Positions 1-10,375 of a stretch of DNA of 64,000 nt are shown piece after piece. A model generated the notes under the pieces. The model saw nothing but the letters and a program-made list of their open reading frames with translations, did no database searches and had not been told where the DNA came from. Both the position numbers and the translations under genes were made by a program. Numbering within the stretch: the first letter of the stretch is position 1; every line of letters starts with the position of its first letter. This DNA comes from Thalassolituus maritimus (GTDB taxonomy: Bacteria; Pseudomonadota; Gammaproteobacteria; Pseudomonadales; Oceanobacteraceae), in contig NZ_FTOH01000007.1 in assembly GCF_900156675.1 (NCBI RefSeq), positions 62,001 through 126,000 on the forward strand, written 5' to 3'.

Positions 1-399
1 GTCGGTTATGACACCCAAACCTCAGACGGCATCAAAGCTCTGTGGGAGTTACCAGCCGATGCGACCGTTCTCGACATTACCCCCATGGGCGATGTCTTCG
101 TAGAGCTTCCAGACGGCGAGTTCCTGATGATCTCAGTCACCGATGGTGAGACGCTGAATGTCACTGAAGAGATCAAAGAATATGGTCTGCCGCCCGTAGA
201 TGTAGCATTAGGCGACGACTGGTATCACCTGGATGCTCAGGCTGCGTTGTCGGAGGCGGGCTTAACTTTGAATACAAATGAGTGCTTCGGGTTTAAAACG
301 CCGCTTTTTCAGGATGGCGATTACTCCGCTGAGAATATCGAGATTATGGATATTCTGGAGTATCACAAGCGGGTACATCAGAGCTTAGCTGCGAGCTAA
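1..399 (+). CDS. T6SS immunity protein Tdi1-like, C-terminal domain (5' end outside window)
   Basis: The reading frame is open from base 1 to a TAA at 397-399, so the window cuts the gene at its 5' end and 132 codons are visible. The C-terminal pattern (a GDVF strand, then CFGFKTP, a GDYSAENIE motif and a terminal helix) resembles the DUF1851/Tdi1 C-terminal domain found in immunity proteins against type VI DNase effectors. The family match is from memory of its pattern. The immunity role is inferred from the family; the effector would lie upstream, outside this window. The ATG at 85 is an internal methionine and not a convincing start because the same frame continues upstream without a stop. 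Confidence 0.55.
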   Translation, partial: VGYDTQTSDGIKALWELPADATVLDITPMGDVFVELPDGEFLMISVTDGETLNVTEEIKEYGLPPVDVALGDDWYHLDAQAALSEAGLTLNTNECFGFKTPLFQDGDYSAENIEIMDILEYHKRVHQSLAAS

Positions 400-415
400 A
401 AAGCGACTCGCGGAT

Positions 416-437
416 TTGTAGGAGGGGATCCTATCCC
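416..437. repeat. REP-like short palindrome (GTAGGAG head)
   Basis: A GTAGGAG head is followed by GGGAT-CCT-ATCCC, a 5-bp stem with a 3-base loop. The head plus hairpin layout resembles the neighbouring element at 456-490 and the bacterial REP family recognised by RAYT transposases. Only one copy of this exact form is seen here. Confidence 0.35.
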
Positions 438-455
438 TTATACCGCTATATCCAT

Positions 456-490
456 GTGGGAGCGAATCAGCCGGAGGCTATTCGCGATTG
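456..490. repeat. REP-like palindrome (GTGGGAG head)
   Basis: A GTGGGA head leads into GCGAAT (462-467), a bulged C, AGCC (469-472), loop GGA, GGCT (476-479) and ATTCGC (480-485). The GTGGGAGCG head followed by a hairpin is the layout of Pseudomonas-type REP sequences. No RAYT transposase gene is visible in the window. Confidence 0.5.
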
Positions 491-740
491 ATAGTGAGGC
501 CTCTGTTAAGTCGGCGAGACTTGCAGGAAGTGTCTCTATACCTCTGAGGCTGCGTTCTATATTAGGATCCTCCGAACTAGGTACCGCATGTGGAGAGGAG
601 CCGAAGTATTAATCGGTAGTCGCTACCCATCCCTCATATGTAAAAGCTTTCCATCTCTGTGAATTTGTCTCGATACCTTCGAGGGTCGACACTCGATTCG
701 ATATACGTTAGCTTCTTAATAATTACGTGGAGGGAATCTA

Positions 741-3700
741 GTGGCCAAAGATTATCAGGTACGAACGGTTGAGGAGCTGGCAGAAAACCTTAAAGCTGCT
801 AATGGACAGTGCGTTTTTCTTATCGGCGCAGGTTTCTCCTATAGTGCTGATATTCCGTTAGCTGGTGCCTTAGTTGATGAGATAAAGGACACCTATCCTT
901 TGGCTTATAAGCGAGCTAAAACTAAATCCTATAATCATGTTATGGGGGAGCTTACTCCCCAACAGCGCATACAGCTTCTTACCAAGTACATAGAGCGAGC
1001 TAAAGTCAACTGGGCACATATTGCTTTGTCTGCCTTGTTTGAGAAAGACAAGATTGATCGAATTCTTACCGTTAATTTTGATCCTTTAATTCTAAAAGCC
1101 TGTTCTATGGTTGGGGAATTCCCTGCTGTTTACGATCTTGCAACAGCGTCTGAGTTTAAATCGAACCGTATTGCCCCTAAATCTGTATTTTACTTAAACG
1201 GTCAGCACACAGGTTTCTCTATGCTGAATTCCGAAGAGGAGTTGGAAGAACATAAGGACCGCTTGAGGGAAATAGTTAACCAGACTGGAGTTAGTCGAAT
1301 TTGGGTTGTAGTGGGGTACAGCGGTGATGCAGATCCATTATCGGAAGTGCTTGCAGAGGTTGCAGGAAAATCTTTTGATAATGGATTGTACTGGGTAGGT
1401 CATAGTAATGAGCCATCTGACAGTCAGCTTAACCTCTTAAAACACCCCAATACCTATTACATAGGCAAACAGGATGCAGATAAATTCGCGGATGAATTAG
1501 CTAAGAAAATGGAATGTTTTCCACCGGATATTTTGGTCAGACCATTTGACTATATTGAAAATTTGGTCACAAGAAATATTGACTTTACTACGGGAGGAGG
1601 ATACGCGACTTCAACTCAAATTAAATTAAAAGGCATGATTGAACGAGCGAAATTGGCATGTAAGAGTGACCCGGTGGGACGATTCACTAACAAAGCACTC
1701 GATACATCCTCTCTTGTTATGTCTGGGAAATATGATGAGCTGATTGATCTCTGGAATCAAGACTCTAACCAGTTTGATGAAAACCAGATGGAAGATGTTG
1801 CATGGGCTTTTTTGTTGAGAGGGAATTCAATTTGTGAGCAAGCTCAGGTTCATGTAAGTGATAATGTAGAGTTAGCACGGAAAGAATGGTCGGAAGCAAG
1901 AGCGGATTATTCGAGAGCGCTTGAGATTAAACCTAATATGCATGAAGCATTGAATAATTGGGGGAGCGCATTAGATGAAGAAGCCCGAGCTATATTGGAT
2001 GGAAATCGAGAGAGTGCTCTAGAAAAATGGTCAGAAGCTACCGTTAAATTTCAACAGGCACTAGATATTAACCCAGGAATGGCGGACGTTATAAGTAACT
2101 TGGGGCTTGTTCTTGATCGAGAGGCTCAAGCGGTTCTGACTTATGATAAAGATAGTGCGCTTACAAAATGGAAGGAGGCTAGTAGTAAATTTTCTGAAGC
2201 TCTTTCCATTGATTCTCGGAATGAAGACGCATTGTACAACTGGGCTAATTTGCTGTGTCGAGAAGCGCGGGTATTGCGTGAAGATAATAGTATGGCTGCG
2301 ATGTATAAATGGTCGGAAGCGTCCGAAAAATATGAGCAGGTGTTGGCGATTAATCCGAATAATTATGATTCTTTAAGCAACTTGGGAGCTACCCTCGATG
2401 ATCAAGCTCGTATTTATATAAATGAGGATACAGGTAAAGCTCTATCGTTGTGGAATAAGGCTTGTGAATGTTACGCCTCAGCACTATTTAGTAAGCCCGA
2501 TTTTTATACAGCCTTGAACAACTGGGGAAATGCACTGAGCCATCAGGCAGAGGTTTACGTAGACGAGAATAGGAATATGGCGTTAGGGAAGTGGAAAGAG
2601 GCAGGAGAAAAATATGCTCAAGCGATCCAGATTAAGCCCGACCTTTATGAAGCACTCACCAACTGGGGAGCTGCACTATATCGGATAGCAGGAGCTTTGT
2701 TGCCAGAGGAAACTGATCTTTCCCTTGAAATATGTTCTGAAGCTAGTGATAAGTATGCTTTGGCGCAGGCAGTTAGGCCTACTGATCCTCATGTATTACT
2801 TAGTTGGGGGGCAATGCTTGATAGGCAAGCGCATACGCTTTTAGGTATTGATCGAGCCAAGGCTTTTGAGAAATGGCATGAGGCGGGAGAGAAGTATGCC
2901 CAGTGTCTATCTCTCGAACCAGATAGTTACGAAGCATATAATAATTGGGGAGTGATACTTGGGCTTGAGGCTAAGGAAATCTTTGAATATGACAGGGAGA
3001 AAGCACTTGAGAGCTGGCGGCTGGCTCGTACGAAGTTTTCAAATGCACTATCTATAAAGCCGGACTATTACGATGCGCTCTACAACTTTGGCACTATGCT
3101 TGGTAGAGAAGCTCAGGCCCTTTTAAAGGGTGACAAACATGAGGCCTTTGATAGGTGGGCGGAAGCCGGGGAGTTATTTTCCAGTGCGGTCTCTATAAAG
3201 CCGGATTTTTATGAGGCGCTCAGTAATTGGGGGGCTATGCTAGATTTAGAGGCTCAGGCACTATCAAAAGAAGAAATTTCTATTGCTAATGGAAAGTGGT
3301 CAAAAGCATGTGAGAAATTCAGTCAAGCGGTATTGATTAAGCCTGGTATGCATGAAGTACTTGGTAAATGGGCAAGCGCACTTGCGCACCAAGCGCAAGC
3401 TCTGCAGTCGAAAGGTGAAAACCTGGCTGTAGAGAAATGGTCTCAAGCGAGCGAAAAATTTTCTGAGGCTCTACTTATTAAGCCAGATAGTCTTGAGTTA
3501 CTTAGTAATCTTATCCTCGCACTTTTTAGCGAATATAACTTACTAAAATACAGTGACCCTGGTCTGGCTAATAAGAAACTTCATCGTATAAATACTCACC
3601 TTGAGTCGGGGGTATCTATGGCTCCAAATAAATACGCGTACAATTATGCTTGCTGCTTAGCTTTGTTGAACAATGTAGGGAAGAGTGTCTTCTGGTTAGA

Positions 3701-3836
3701 GGAGGCCAAACGCTTTGAGGTATTACCAAGTAGAGAGGATGTCGATGCAGACGGAGATTTCGACCTCATTCGTAGTTCAGTTGAATTTCAGGATTGGTAT
3801 AGTCGTACATTTACGGAAGATTGTTCACCCGTCTAG
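741..3836 (+). CDS. SIR2-like domain protein with twelve TPR-like repeats (putative defence protein)
   Basis: A 1031-residue protein. Residues about 20-265 form a SIR2-like NAD-binding domain: GAGFS at 29-33, TVNFD at 110-114 (N112 in the usual catalytic Asn position) and GYSGDADP at 192-199. The motif that usually reads LHG reads LNG at 152-154, with a His two residues later (H156). Residues about 380-955 carry twelve repeats of about 47 residues with a KW.EA..KF..AL.IKP core, TPR-like in pattern. SIR2 fused to repeat sensors is typical of anti-phage NAD-depleting proteins; the role here is inference. GTG start at 741 has GGAGGG at 729-734, 6 bases upstream. The gene is more A+T-rich than the gat genes and probably acquired. 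It appears to stand alone, with no NTPase domain or obvious partner. Confidence 0.75.
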   Translation: MAKDYQVRTVEELAENLKAANGQCVFLIGAGFSYSADIPLAGALVDEIKDTYPLAYKRAKTKSYNHVMGELTPQQRIQLLTKYIERAKVNWAHIALSALFEKDKIDRILTVNFDPLILKACSMVGEFPAVYDLATASEFKSNRIAPKSVFYLNGQHTGFSMLNSEEELEEHKDRLREIVNQTGVSRIWVVVGYSGDADPLSEVLAEVAGKSFDNGLYWVGHSNEPSDSQLNLLKHPNTYYIGKQDADKFADELAKKMECFPPDILVRPFDYIENLVTRNIDFTTGGGYATSTQIKLKGMIERAKLACKSDPVGRFTNKALDTSSLVMSGKYDELIDLWNQDSNQFDENQMEDVAWAFLLRGNSICEQAQVHVSDNVELARKEWSEARADYSRALEIKPNMHEALNNWGSALDEEARAILDGNRESALEKWSEATVKFQQALDINPGMADVISNLGLVLDREAQAVLTYDKDSALTKWKEASSKFSEALSIDSRNEDALYNWANLLCREARVLREDNSMAAMYKWSEASEKYEQVLAINPNNYDSLSNLGATLDDQARIYINEDTGKALSLWNKACECYASALFSKPDFYTALNNWGNALSHQAEVYVDENRNMALGKWKEAGEKYAQAIQIKPDLYEALTNWGAALYRIAGALLPEETDLSLEICSEASDKYALAQAVRPTDPHVLLSWGAMLDRQAHTLLGIDRAKAFEKWHEAGEKYAQCLSLEPDSYEAYNNWGVILGLEAKEIFEYDREKALESWRLARTKFSNALSIKPDYYDALYNFGTMLGREAQALLKGDKHEAFDRWAEAGELFSSAVSIKPDFYEALSNWGAMLDLEAQALSKEEISIANGKWSKACEKFSQAVLIKPGMHEVLGKWASALAHQAQALQSKGENLAVEKWSQASEKFSEALLIKPDSLELLSNLILALFSEYNLLKYSDPGLANKKLHRINTHLESGVSMAPNKYAYNYACCLALLNNVGKSVFWLEEAKRFEVLPSREDVDADGDFDLIRSSVEFQDWYSRTFTEDCSPV

Positions 3837-3859
3837 TTTCATTTCGACCTTCCAAAACA

Positions 3860-3887
3860 AAAAACGGGAGCCGAAGCTCCCGTTCTT
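3860..3887. terminator. Bidirectional Rho-independent terminator
   Basis: CGGGAGC (3865-3871), loop CGAA, GCTCCCG (3876-3882), flanked by an A-run on the left and TTCTT on the right. It lies between the convergent SIR2 gene and gatB and can serve both. Confidence 0.8.
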
Positions 3888-3899
3888 ATCACTTAAAAA

Positions 3900-5354
3900 T
3901 CAGCCCAATTCCTCAAGCTTCTTCTTCAGCACTTCCATCACCACTTGTGGGTTCACCCCTTTCGCAGCTTTACGCGTCAGGCCAATAAACGGCCCCATGG
4001 CTTTACCACGTTTTTCTTCTGGGGTGGCTAGGTAGCCTTCCACCAGTTTCGGGTTGTCGGCCAGTACCTGAGCTACGATTTCTTCAATCGCACCAGTGTC
4101 CGATACCTGTTTCAGGCCGAGTGAATCAACGAGGCCATCGACATCGTCGCCTTTACCTTCAACCAGAGCATTAAAGACTTCTTTTGCACCGCCGTTGTTA
4201 AGGGTGCTGTCCTTAATTAATTGCAGGATGCGGCCCAGTTGCTCTGCCGTGATGTTCAGTTCGTTGATGCCAACTTCGAGACGGTTCAGTGCAGCAGACA
4301 CATCACCCTGTACCCAGTTGGCAGCCAGTTTGTAGTCGCCAGCGATTTTCGCTGCGGTTTCAAAGAAGTCTGCGAGATCACGGTTAGCGGCCAGTACGGC
4401 GGCGTCTGTGGCTGACAGGCCGTGGTCGTTTTCGAAACGTGCTTTCTTAGCATCAGGCAGTTCTGGCAGCGTTTCTTTTACGGCGTCGACGTAGTCCTGA
4501 TCAATGATGACAGGCAGCAGGTCCGGGCACGGGAAGTAGCGGTAGTCGTTCTCTACTTCTTTTGAGCGCATGGCGCGGGTTTCATTTTTGTCGGCATCGT
4601 ACAGGCGGGTTTCCTGCAGGATGACGCCACCGTCTTCGAGGATGTCCATCTGACGTTCGATTTCGGCGTTGATTGCGCGTTCTACGTTACGGAAGCTGTT
4701 TACGTTTTTAATTTCGGTACGGGTACCGAATTCTTCCTGACCTTTCGGGCGCAGAGAGACGTTACAGTCACAACGCATTGAGCCTTGCGACAGGTCGCCG
4801 TCGCACACACCTAAGTAGGTCACGATGCTGTGCATCTTTTTGAAGTAGGCCGCAGCTTCTTTAGCTGTACGCAGTTCTGGCTCAGAAACAATTTCGATGA
4901 GTGGCGTACCGGCACGGTTCAGGTCGATGCCTGACATACCGCTGAAGCCTTCATGCACAGATTTACCGGCGTCTTCTTCGAGGTGAGCGCGTGTTACGTT
5001 AATACGGCGGGTTTCGCCGTCGTCCAGCTCGATATCAATGTGCCCCATGCCGACGATCGGGTGGTGCAGCTGAGTCGTCTGGTAGCCCTTGGGTGAATCC
5101 GGGTAAAAATAGTTTTTACGGTCGAAGACACTTTTCAGGCCGATTTCGGCATCAATCGCGAGGCCGAATTTCACAGCCATGCGCAGTGCTTCTTCGTTAA
5201 ATACCGGCAGTACGCCCGGCAGACCCAGGTCGACAGCGCAGGCCTGGGTGTTGGCTTCGGCACCGTATGCGGTCGAAGCGCCGGAAAAAATCTTAGACTT
5301 GGTGGCCAGCTGAGCATGAATCTCAAGGCCAATTACGACTTCCCATTCCATCAT
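3900..5354 (-). CDS. gatB: Aspartyl/glutamyl-tRNA amidotransferase subunit B
   Basis: A 484-residue GatB of normal length, the subunit that phosphorylates misacylated Glu-tRNA(Gln) or Asp-tRNA(Asn) before amidation. The N-terminus has the family [12 protein letters not shown] block, followed by the [11 protein letters not shown] and SMRCDCNVS blocks that supply ATP- and metal-binding residues. The YqeY-like tail domain, which contacts tRNA, fills the last 150 residues or so. It is the last gene of gatC-gatA-gatB and starts 9 bases after gatA ends. The start is the first of two adjacent methionines. Confidence 0.97.
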   Translation of the reverse strand: MMEWEVVIGLEIHAQLATKSKIFSGASTAYGAEANTQACAVDLGLPGVLPVFNEEALRMAVKFGLAIDAEIGLKSVFDRKNYFYPDSPKGYQTTQLHHPIVGMGHIDIELDDGETRRINVTRAHLEEDAGKSVHEGFSGMSGIDLNRAGTPLIEIVSEPELRTAKEAAAYFKKMHSIVTYLGVCDGDLSQGSMRCDCNVSLRPKGQEEFGTRTEIKNVNSFRNVERAINAEIERQMDILEDGGVILQETRLYDADKNETRAMRSKEVENDYRYFPCPDLLPVIIDQDYVDAVKETLPELPDAKKARFENDHGLSATDAAVLAANRDLADFFETAAKIAGDYKLAANWVQGDVSAALNRLEVGINELNITAEQLGRILQLIKDSTLNNGGAKEVFNALVEGKGDDVDGLVDSLGLKQVSDTGAIEEIVAQVLADNPKLVEGYLATPEEKRGKAMGPFIGLTRKAAKGVNPQVVMEVLKKKLEELG

Positions 5355-5363
5355 AAACCTCTC

Positions 5364-6818
5364 TTATTCAATGCCCTGTGGAGCTTTCAGGTGCCAATCA
5401 GTCGCTTGCTGGAATTTATGACCAGCGTTCAGGATGCGTGCTTCGTCGAAGTAGTTACCAATCAGTTGCAGGCCCACTGGCAGGTTGTTTACCTGGCCGC
5501 ATGGCACAGACATCCCCGGCAGACCGGCCAGGTTGGTTGCGATGGTGAAGATATCTTCGAGGTACATGGCGACTGGGTCGTCGGTTTTCTCACCAAACTT
5601 AAATGCTGGCGTCGGTGAGGTCGGGCTCATGATGACGTCGACGTCTTTAAAGGCTTCGACAAAATCATTTTTAATCAGGCGGCGGACCTGTTGCGCTTTT
5701 TTGTAGTAGGCATCGTAGAAGCCTGCAGACAGTGCGTAGGCACCGACCATAATGCGGCGCTTCACTTCGTTACCGAAGCCTTCACCGCGTGAGCGGCAGT
5801 AGAGGTCTTCGATGTCTTTTGGATCTTCGCAGCGATAACCGAAACGAACACCATCCATACGAGACAGGTTGGCTGAACACTCGGCCGGTGCAACTACATA
5901 GTAAGTCGGCACAGAGAGGTGGGTGTTTGGCAGTGAAATCTCTTTCACTTTGGCGCCCATTTTTTCGTATTCGGCGATGGCGTTGCGTACCTGCTGCTGC
6001 ATTTCAGCGCTGATGTCGTCGCGGAAATATTCCGTTGGCAGGCCGATGGTCATGCCTTCAATGCTGTCGTTAAGCGTGCTGGTGTAATCCGGCACGTCGC
6101 GCTCAACACAGGTGGAGTCTTTCTTATCGAAGCTGGCCATCACATTCATCATCATGGCGGAGTCTTCGACGGTGCGGGTCATGGTGCCGGCCTGATCAAG
6201 GCTGGATGCGAAGGCGATCATGCCCCAGCGAGACACGCGTCCGTAGGTTGGCTTCAGACCGGTAATACCACAGAGGGCAGCGGGCTGACGGATTGAACCA
6301 CCGGTATCGGTTGCTGTTGCACCCGGTACTAAACGAGCTGCAACGGCTGCGGCCGAACCGCCGGATGAACCGCCGGGTACGCGGTCGGTGTCCCATGGGT
6401 TTTTCACCGGGCCGAAGTAAGAGGTTTCGTTGGATGACCCCATGGCGAATTCGTCCATGTTGGTTTTACCCAGTGAAACGGCGCCAGCGTTATTGAAGTT
6501 CTCGACCACGGTGGCGTCGTAGGGGGCTTCAAAGTTGCTCAGCATTTTTGAACCGCAGGTGGTCAGTACGCCCTTGGTGCAGAAAATATCTTTGTGCGCC
6601 ATCGGCACGCCTGTCCATGGGGTCGCGTTACCCGCGGCACGGCGTTCATCGGCGGCTTTCGCTTGCGCGAGCGCTTGTTCTTCTGTGACGGTGATAAAGC
6701 TGTTGAGGCCTTTATCGAGGTCTTTAACCCGCGCCAGCAGGTCGGTCGTGATTTCGGTGCTGGAGTATTCTCCGGCGGCGAGATCGCGTGAAATCTCAGC
6801 AATAGTTTTGTTGTGCAT
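5364..6818 (-). CDS. gatA: Aspartyl/glutamyl-tRNA amidotransferase subunit A
   Basis: Amidase-signature subunit that releases ammonia from glutamine (or asparagine) and passes it to GatB. The Ser-cis-Ser-Lys triad is present: K76 in PMAHKD, S151 in GGSSGGS and S175 in [10 protein letters not shown], with the spacing known for GatA. I place the start at the ATG at 6818 because AGGA lies 8 bases upstream; a TTG two codons earlier (6824) is the longer alternative. About 484 residues, normal length. It lies between gatC and gatB in one operon. Confidence 0.96.
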   Translation of the reverse strand: MHNKTIAEISRDLAAGEYSSTEITTDLLARVKDLDKGLNSFITVTEEQALAQAKAADERRAAGNATPWTGVPMAHKDIFCTKGVLTTCGSKMLSNFEAPYDATVVENFNNAGAVSLGKTNMDEFAMGSSNETSYFGPVKNPWDTDRVPGGSSGGSAAAVAARLVPGATATDTGGSIRQPAALCGITGLKPTYGRVSRWGMIAFASSLDQAGTMTRTVEDSAMMMNVMASFDKKDSTCVERDVPDYTSTLNDSIEGMTIGLPTEYFRDDISAEMQQQVRNAIAEYEKMGAKVKEISLPNTHLSVPTYYVVAPAECSANLSRMDGVRFGYRCEDPKDIEDLYCRSRGEGFGNEVKRRIMVGAYALSAGFYDAYYKKAQQVRRLIKNDFVEAFKDVDVIMSPTSPTPAFKFGEKTDDPVAMYLEDIFTIATNLAGLPGMSVPCGQVNNLPVGLQLIGNYFDEARILNAGHKFQQATDWHLKAPQGIE

Positions 6819-6860
6819 TCTCAATGTCCTGGAGGCAACTGCCCGCTTATTGGCTGGGCC

Positions 6861-7148
6861 TTATTCAACTACTCGAGGCACAAGGTAGTGACCTTGCTCG
6901 GTGGCTGGTGCAATTTTCTGGAAATTCTCGCGCTGATTTTCTTCAGTCACTACGTCGGCGCGCAGGCGCTGAACCGCATCAAGCGGGTGAGCCATCGGGT
7001 CGATGCCGTCGGTATCAGCAGCAGAAAGCTGATCTACCAAGTCGAGAATATTGGTCAGATTGGTCTGATATTCGGCTATCTGACCGTCGTCGATCTGCAG
7101 GCGGGCAAGGCTGGCAATTTTGCGAACCTGATCCTGATCCAGAGCCAT
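6861..7148 (-). CDS. gatC: Aspartyl/glutamyl-tRNA amidotransferase subunit C
   Basis: A 95-residue GatC, the small subunit that wraps around GatA and stabilises the complex. The N-terminal ALDQDQVRKIASLARL block and the IDPMAHPLD stretch are typical. The ATG at 7148 is preceded by GGAG at 7-base spacing; a longer in-frame extension to 7256 lacks a ribosome site and runs across the region where mreB's start lies. The gene is transcribed away from mreB, so both promoters should lie in 7149-7279. Confidence 0.95.
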   Translation of the reverse strand: MALDQDQVRKIASLARLQIDDGQIAEYQTNLTNILDLVDQLSAADTDGIDPMAHPLDAVQRLRADVVTEENQRENFQKIAPATEQGHYLVPRVVE

Positions 7149-7234
7149 GGGTTTACTCCAATGAATACGAACGAATATATAAGTGGGCGAGACTACCACA
7201 AATGTCCCTTGCCCTAAATCCCCGCCATTGCTAG

Positions 7235-8317
<1,083 letters not shown>

Positions 8318-8376
8318 TCCGGTTTCCGGGCCTGTTAAGAATGCATTCGCAGCGTTCTTTGCACATATATCTGTAG

Positions 8377-8401
8377 AAAGGGGCCGTCAGGCCCCTTTTT
8401 C
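8377..8401 (+). terminator. Rho-independent terminator between mreB and mreC
   Basis: AAAGGGGCC (8377-8385), loop GTCA, GGCCCCTTT (8390-8398), followed by a T-rich run. A strong intrinsic terminator inside the mre operon would lower mreCD expression relative to mreB. Confidence 0.85.
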
Positions 8402-8463
8402 TTTTCCGTATCCGGGCCAGACGGTATAGTTGGGCATGATATTTCAACGAGTGAGGCAGCGTC

Positions 8464-9327
8464 ATTAAAGCTCAGTTTCAGGTGCCCCCATTCCAAGGAC
8501 AGCGAGTCGGCCTGATCGCAGTGTTTTGCCTTGTGCTCATGTGGGTGGATAACCAATATTCCTGGCTGGATTCCGTGCGTTATGGTGTCGGCTACCTGAT
8601 TGCGCCGGCCCGCCAGACGGCGGTCATTCCTCTTTCGGTAGCCGAATGGATGAGTGAGAACGCGACGCTGCGCCGCGAGCTTCTGAAAGAGAACAAAGTT
8701 CTCTCGGCACGTAACCTTGTGCTTGAGCGCAAAGCACAGCGCATGGCCTCGCTTGAGGCAGAGAATATGTCTCTGCGTGAACTCCTTTCGGCGTCAGACC
8801 AGATTGATGACAAGGTTCTGGTGACTTCGGTTACCGCCGTTGATCCTGACCCGTACACTCAGCAGATTCTGATTGATAAAGGCGGCAGCGATGGCGTGTT
8901 TGTCGGTCAGCCAGTGCTGGATGCTTATGGTCTGCTGGGGCAGGTCATTGATGTGCTGCCGTTTTCTTCTCGTGTGTTAATGATCGCTGATTCAAACCAT
9001 GCGGTACCTGTGCAGGTAAACCGCAATGGTGTGCGTGCGATTGCGACGGGTACCGGGGCTCTGAACGAGCTTGAGCTGATATACGTGCCTAACACCGCTG
9101 ACATTAAGGTCGGCGATATGTTGGTCAGCTCGGGTCTTGGCGGGCGTTACCCTAAAGGGTATCCGGTCGCGACCGTCAGCAGCATTCGCAACACGCCGGG
9201 CGAATCTTTCGCGACGGTGACGGCAGAACCAACGGCGAAGCTGGATCGCAGCCGTCATCTGCTCTTAGTGTTTACCGACGAAGCTGGGCGAGTTCCCCCT
9301 GAGCAGTTGTGGAGGGATGAAGAATGA
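8464..9327 (+). CDS. mreC: Rod-shape-determining protein MreC (likely AUU start)
   Basis: MreC links the MreB filament to the periplasmic wall machinery. It has one N-terminal membrane segment (about residues 15-30), a coiled coil (about 65-100) and the beta-rich periplasmic domain. The first conventional start in this frame is GTG 8482, which has no ribosome site. ATT at 8464 has GAGG at 8453-8456 with an ideal 7-base gap, and an in-frame stop at 8452-8454 rules out any earlier start. Starting at ATT adds six residues (IKAQFQ), where homologues usually carry a basic-hydrophobic IKxxF-type start. I therefore annotate ATT as start (287 residues); GTG 8482 gives 281. The gene overlaps mreD by ATGA. 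Confidence 0.9.
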   Translation: MKAQFQVPPFQGQRVGLIAVFCLVLMWVDNQYSWLDSVRYGVGYLIAPARQTAVIPLSVAEWMSENATLRRELLKENKVLSARNLVLERKAQRMASLEAENMSLRELLSASDQIDDKVLVTSVTAVDPDPYTQQILIDKGGSDGVFVGQPVLDAYGLLGQVIDVLPFSSRVLMIADSNHAVPVQVNRNGVRAIATGTGALNELELIYVPNTADIKVGDMLVSSGLGGRYPKGYPVATVSSIRNTPGESFATVTAEPTAKLDRSRHLLLVFTDEAGRVPPEQLWRDEE

Positions 9328-9803
9328 AATTGCACAGCATTGTGTACGTTATGATCATGCTGTTTGTGGCTTTCGTACTTGAGCATCTGCCTCTGCCAGC
9401 AATGGTCGACTGGTTCCAGCCAGCCTGGGTGATGCTGGTTGTGACTGCAGCCGTACTGGCGGCGCCTTCTGTCTTCGGTGTGTGGCTGGCGATTCCGCTG
9501 GGTCTGATGCTGGATGTCGAGAAAGGTACGCTACTCGGGCTGCATGTGTTGCTGGTAGCGATGCATGTGTATCTGCTGCAACTGCTCTATCGCCGCATGT
9601 ATTTGTTTAATGTTTTGCAGCAGGCTGCCGTACTGTTTCTGATGGTGCTGGCTGAGCAGATTATTCATTACTGGTCTCTGGCGGTGATGCGCGAAGACGT
9701 GACGCCGGTCATGTTGCTTGCTCCGGCACTGACCACGGCCGTGCTCTGGCCCTGGGTTTACGTGATTGGTTACCGCTCGCTGCAACGCATGGAGTCTTCA
9801 TGA
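9324..9803 (+). CDS. mreD: Rod-shape-determining membrane protein MreD
   Basis: A 159-residue integral membrane protein with about five hydrophobic segments, the usual MreD architecture. It forms the elongasome core with MreC and RodA/PBP2. Start and stop both overlap their neighbours by ATGA (mreC upstream, maf downstream), which indicates translational coupling. Sequence is poorly conserved in this family, so position and topology carry most of the weight. Confidence 0.93.
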   Translation: MKLHSIVYVMIMLFVAFVLEHLPLPAMVDWFQPAWVMLVVTAAVLAAPSVFGVWLAIPLGLMLDVEKGTLLGLHVLLVAMHVYLLQLLYRRMYLFNVLQQAAVLFLMVLAEQIIHYWSLAVMREDVTPVMLLAPALTTAVLWPWVYVIGYRSLQRMESS

Positions 9804-10375
9804 TTCTTGCGTCGTCATCGCCACGGCGTCGGGAATTACTGACACAGATCGGCGTACACTTTCGTATCCAGGCGGCGGATATCGATGAAACTCCTCTTGC
9901 CGATGAAGGTGCTGTCGCCTATGTCGAGCGCATGGCGTTAGAGAAAGCCAGAAAGGTCGCGGAAGAGCACCCGCAGGAAGTTGTCCTTGGATCAGACACT
10001 AGTGTGATCTTCTCCGGGGAAATTCTCGGAAAACCTGTCAATAATCGTGAAGCTGAAGAAACGTTGCAGCGGCTTTCCGGTCAGACTCATCAGGTGCTCA
10101 GTGCTGTCGCTGTGGTTAAGGGCGACAGAGAGAAAGTGATTAGTGTGGCGACTGAAGTCACCTTCCGGTCATTAAGTGATGAAGAAATAGCGCGTTATGT
10201 CGCGACCGGAGAACCTGCCGATAAGGCAGGAAGTTATGGAATTCAGGGGATGGGCGCCATTCTGGTGGCAGGTATTTCTGGTAGTTATAGCAATGTGGTC
10301 GGCCTGCCGCTGACCGAAACCGCCGCCCTGTTAAATGAATTTGATGTGCCTGTCTGGCATACAGAAGAATTATGA
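9800..10375 (+). CDS. maf: Maf-family nucleoside triphosphate pyrophosphatase (YhdE type)
   Basis: A 191-residue Maf protein beginning ILASSSPRRRELL, the family signature. Maf enzymes hydrolyse dTTP/UTP or modified nucleotides to monophosphates and affect septum formation when overproduced. The position between mreD and rng is that of E. coli yhdE, which suggests the dTTP/UTP-specific subgroup. It is coupled by ATGA overlaps on both sides. Confidence 0.93.
   Translation: MILASSSPRRRELLTQIGVHFRIQAADIDETPLADEGAVAYVERMALEKARKVAEEHPQEVVLGSDTSVIFSGEILGKPVNNREAEETLQRLSGQTHQVLSAVAVVKGDREKVISVATEVTFRSLSDEEIARYVATGEPADKAGSYGIQGMGAILVAGISGSYSNVVGLPLTETAALLNEFDVPVWHTEEL

Larger units (their letters stand above)
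400..740. other. Intergenic spacer of accessory region
   Basis: This 341-base stretch has no credible gene. Its left part holds two REP-like palindromes (416-437 and 456-490). The rest is A+T-rich with no clear promoter that I can assign to the SIR2 gene, although the gene has a good ribosome binding site at 729-734. Confidence 0.6.

Noticed and set aside
3715-4035. A 106-codon plus-strand frame running from the SIR2 gene end into gatB antisense
   Set aside because: It overlaps two genes and the terminator between them.
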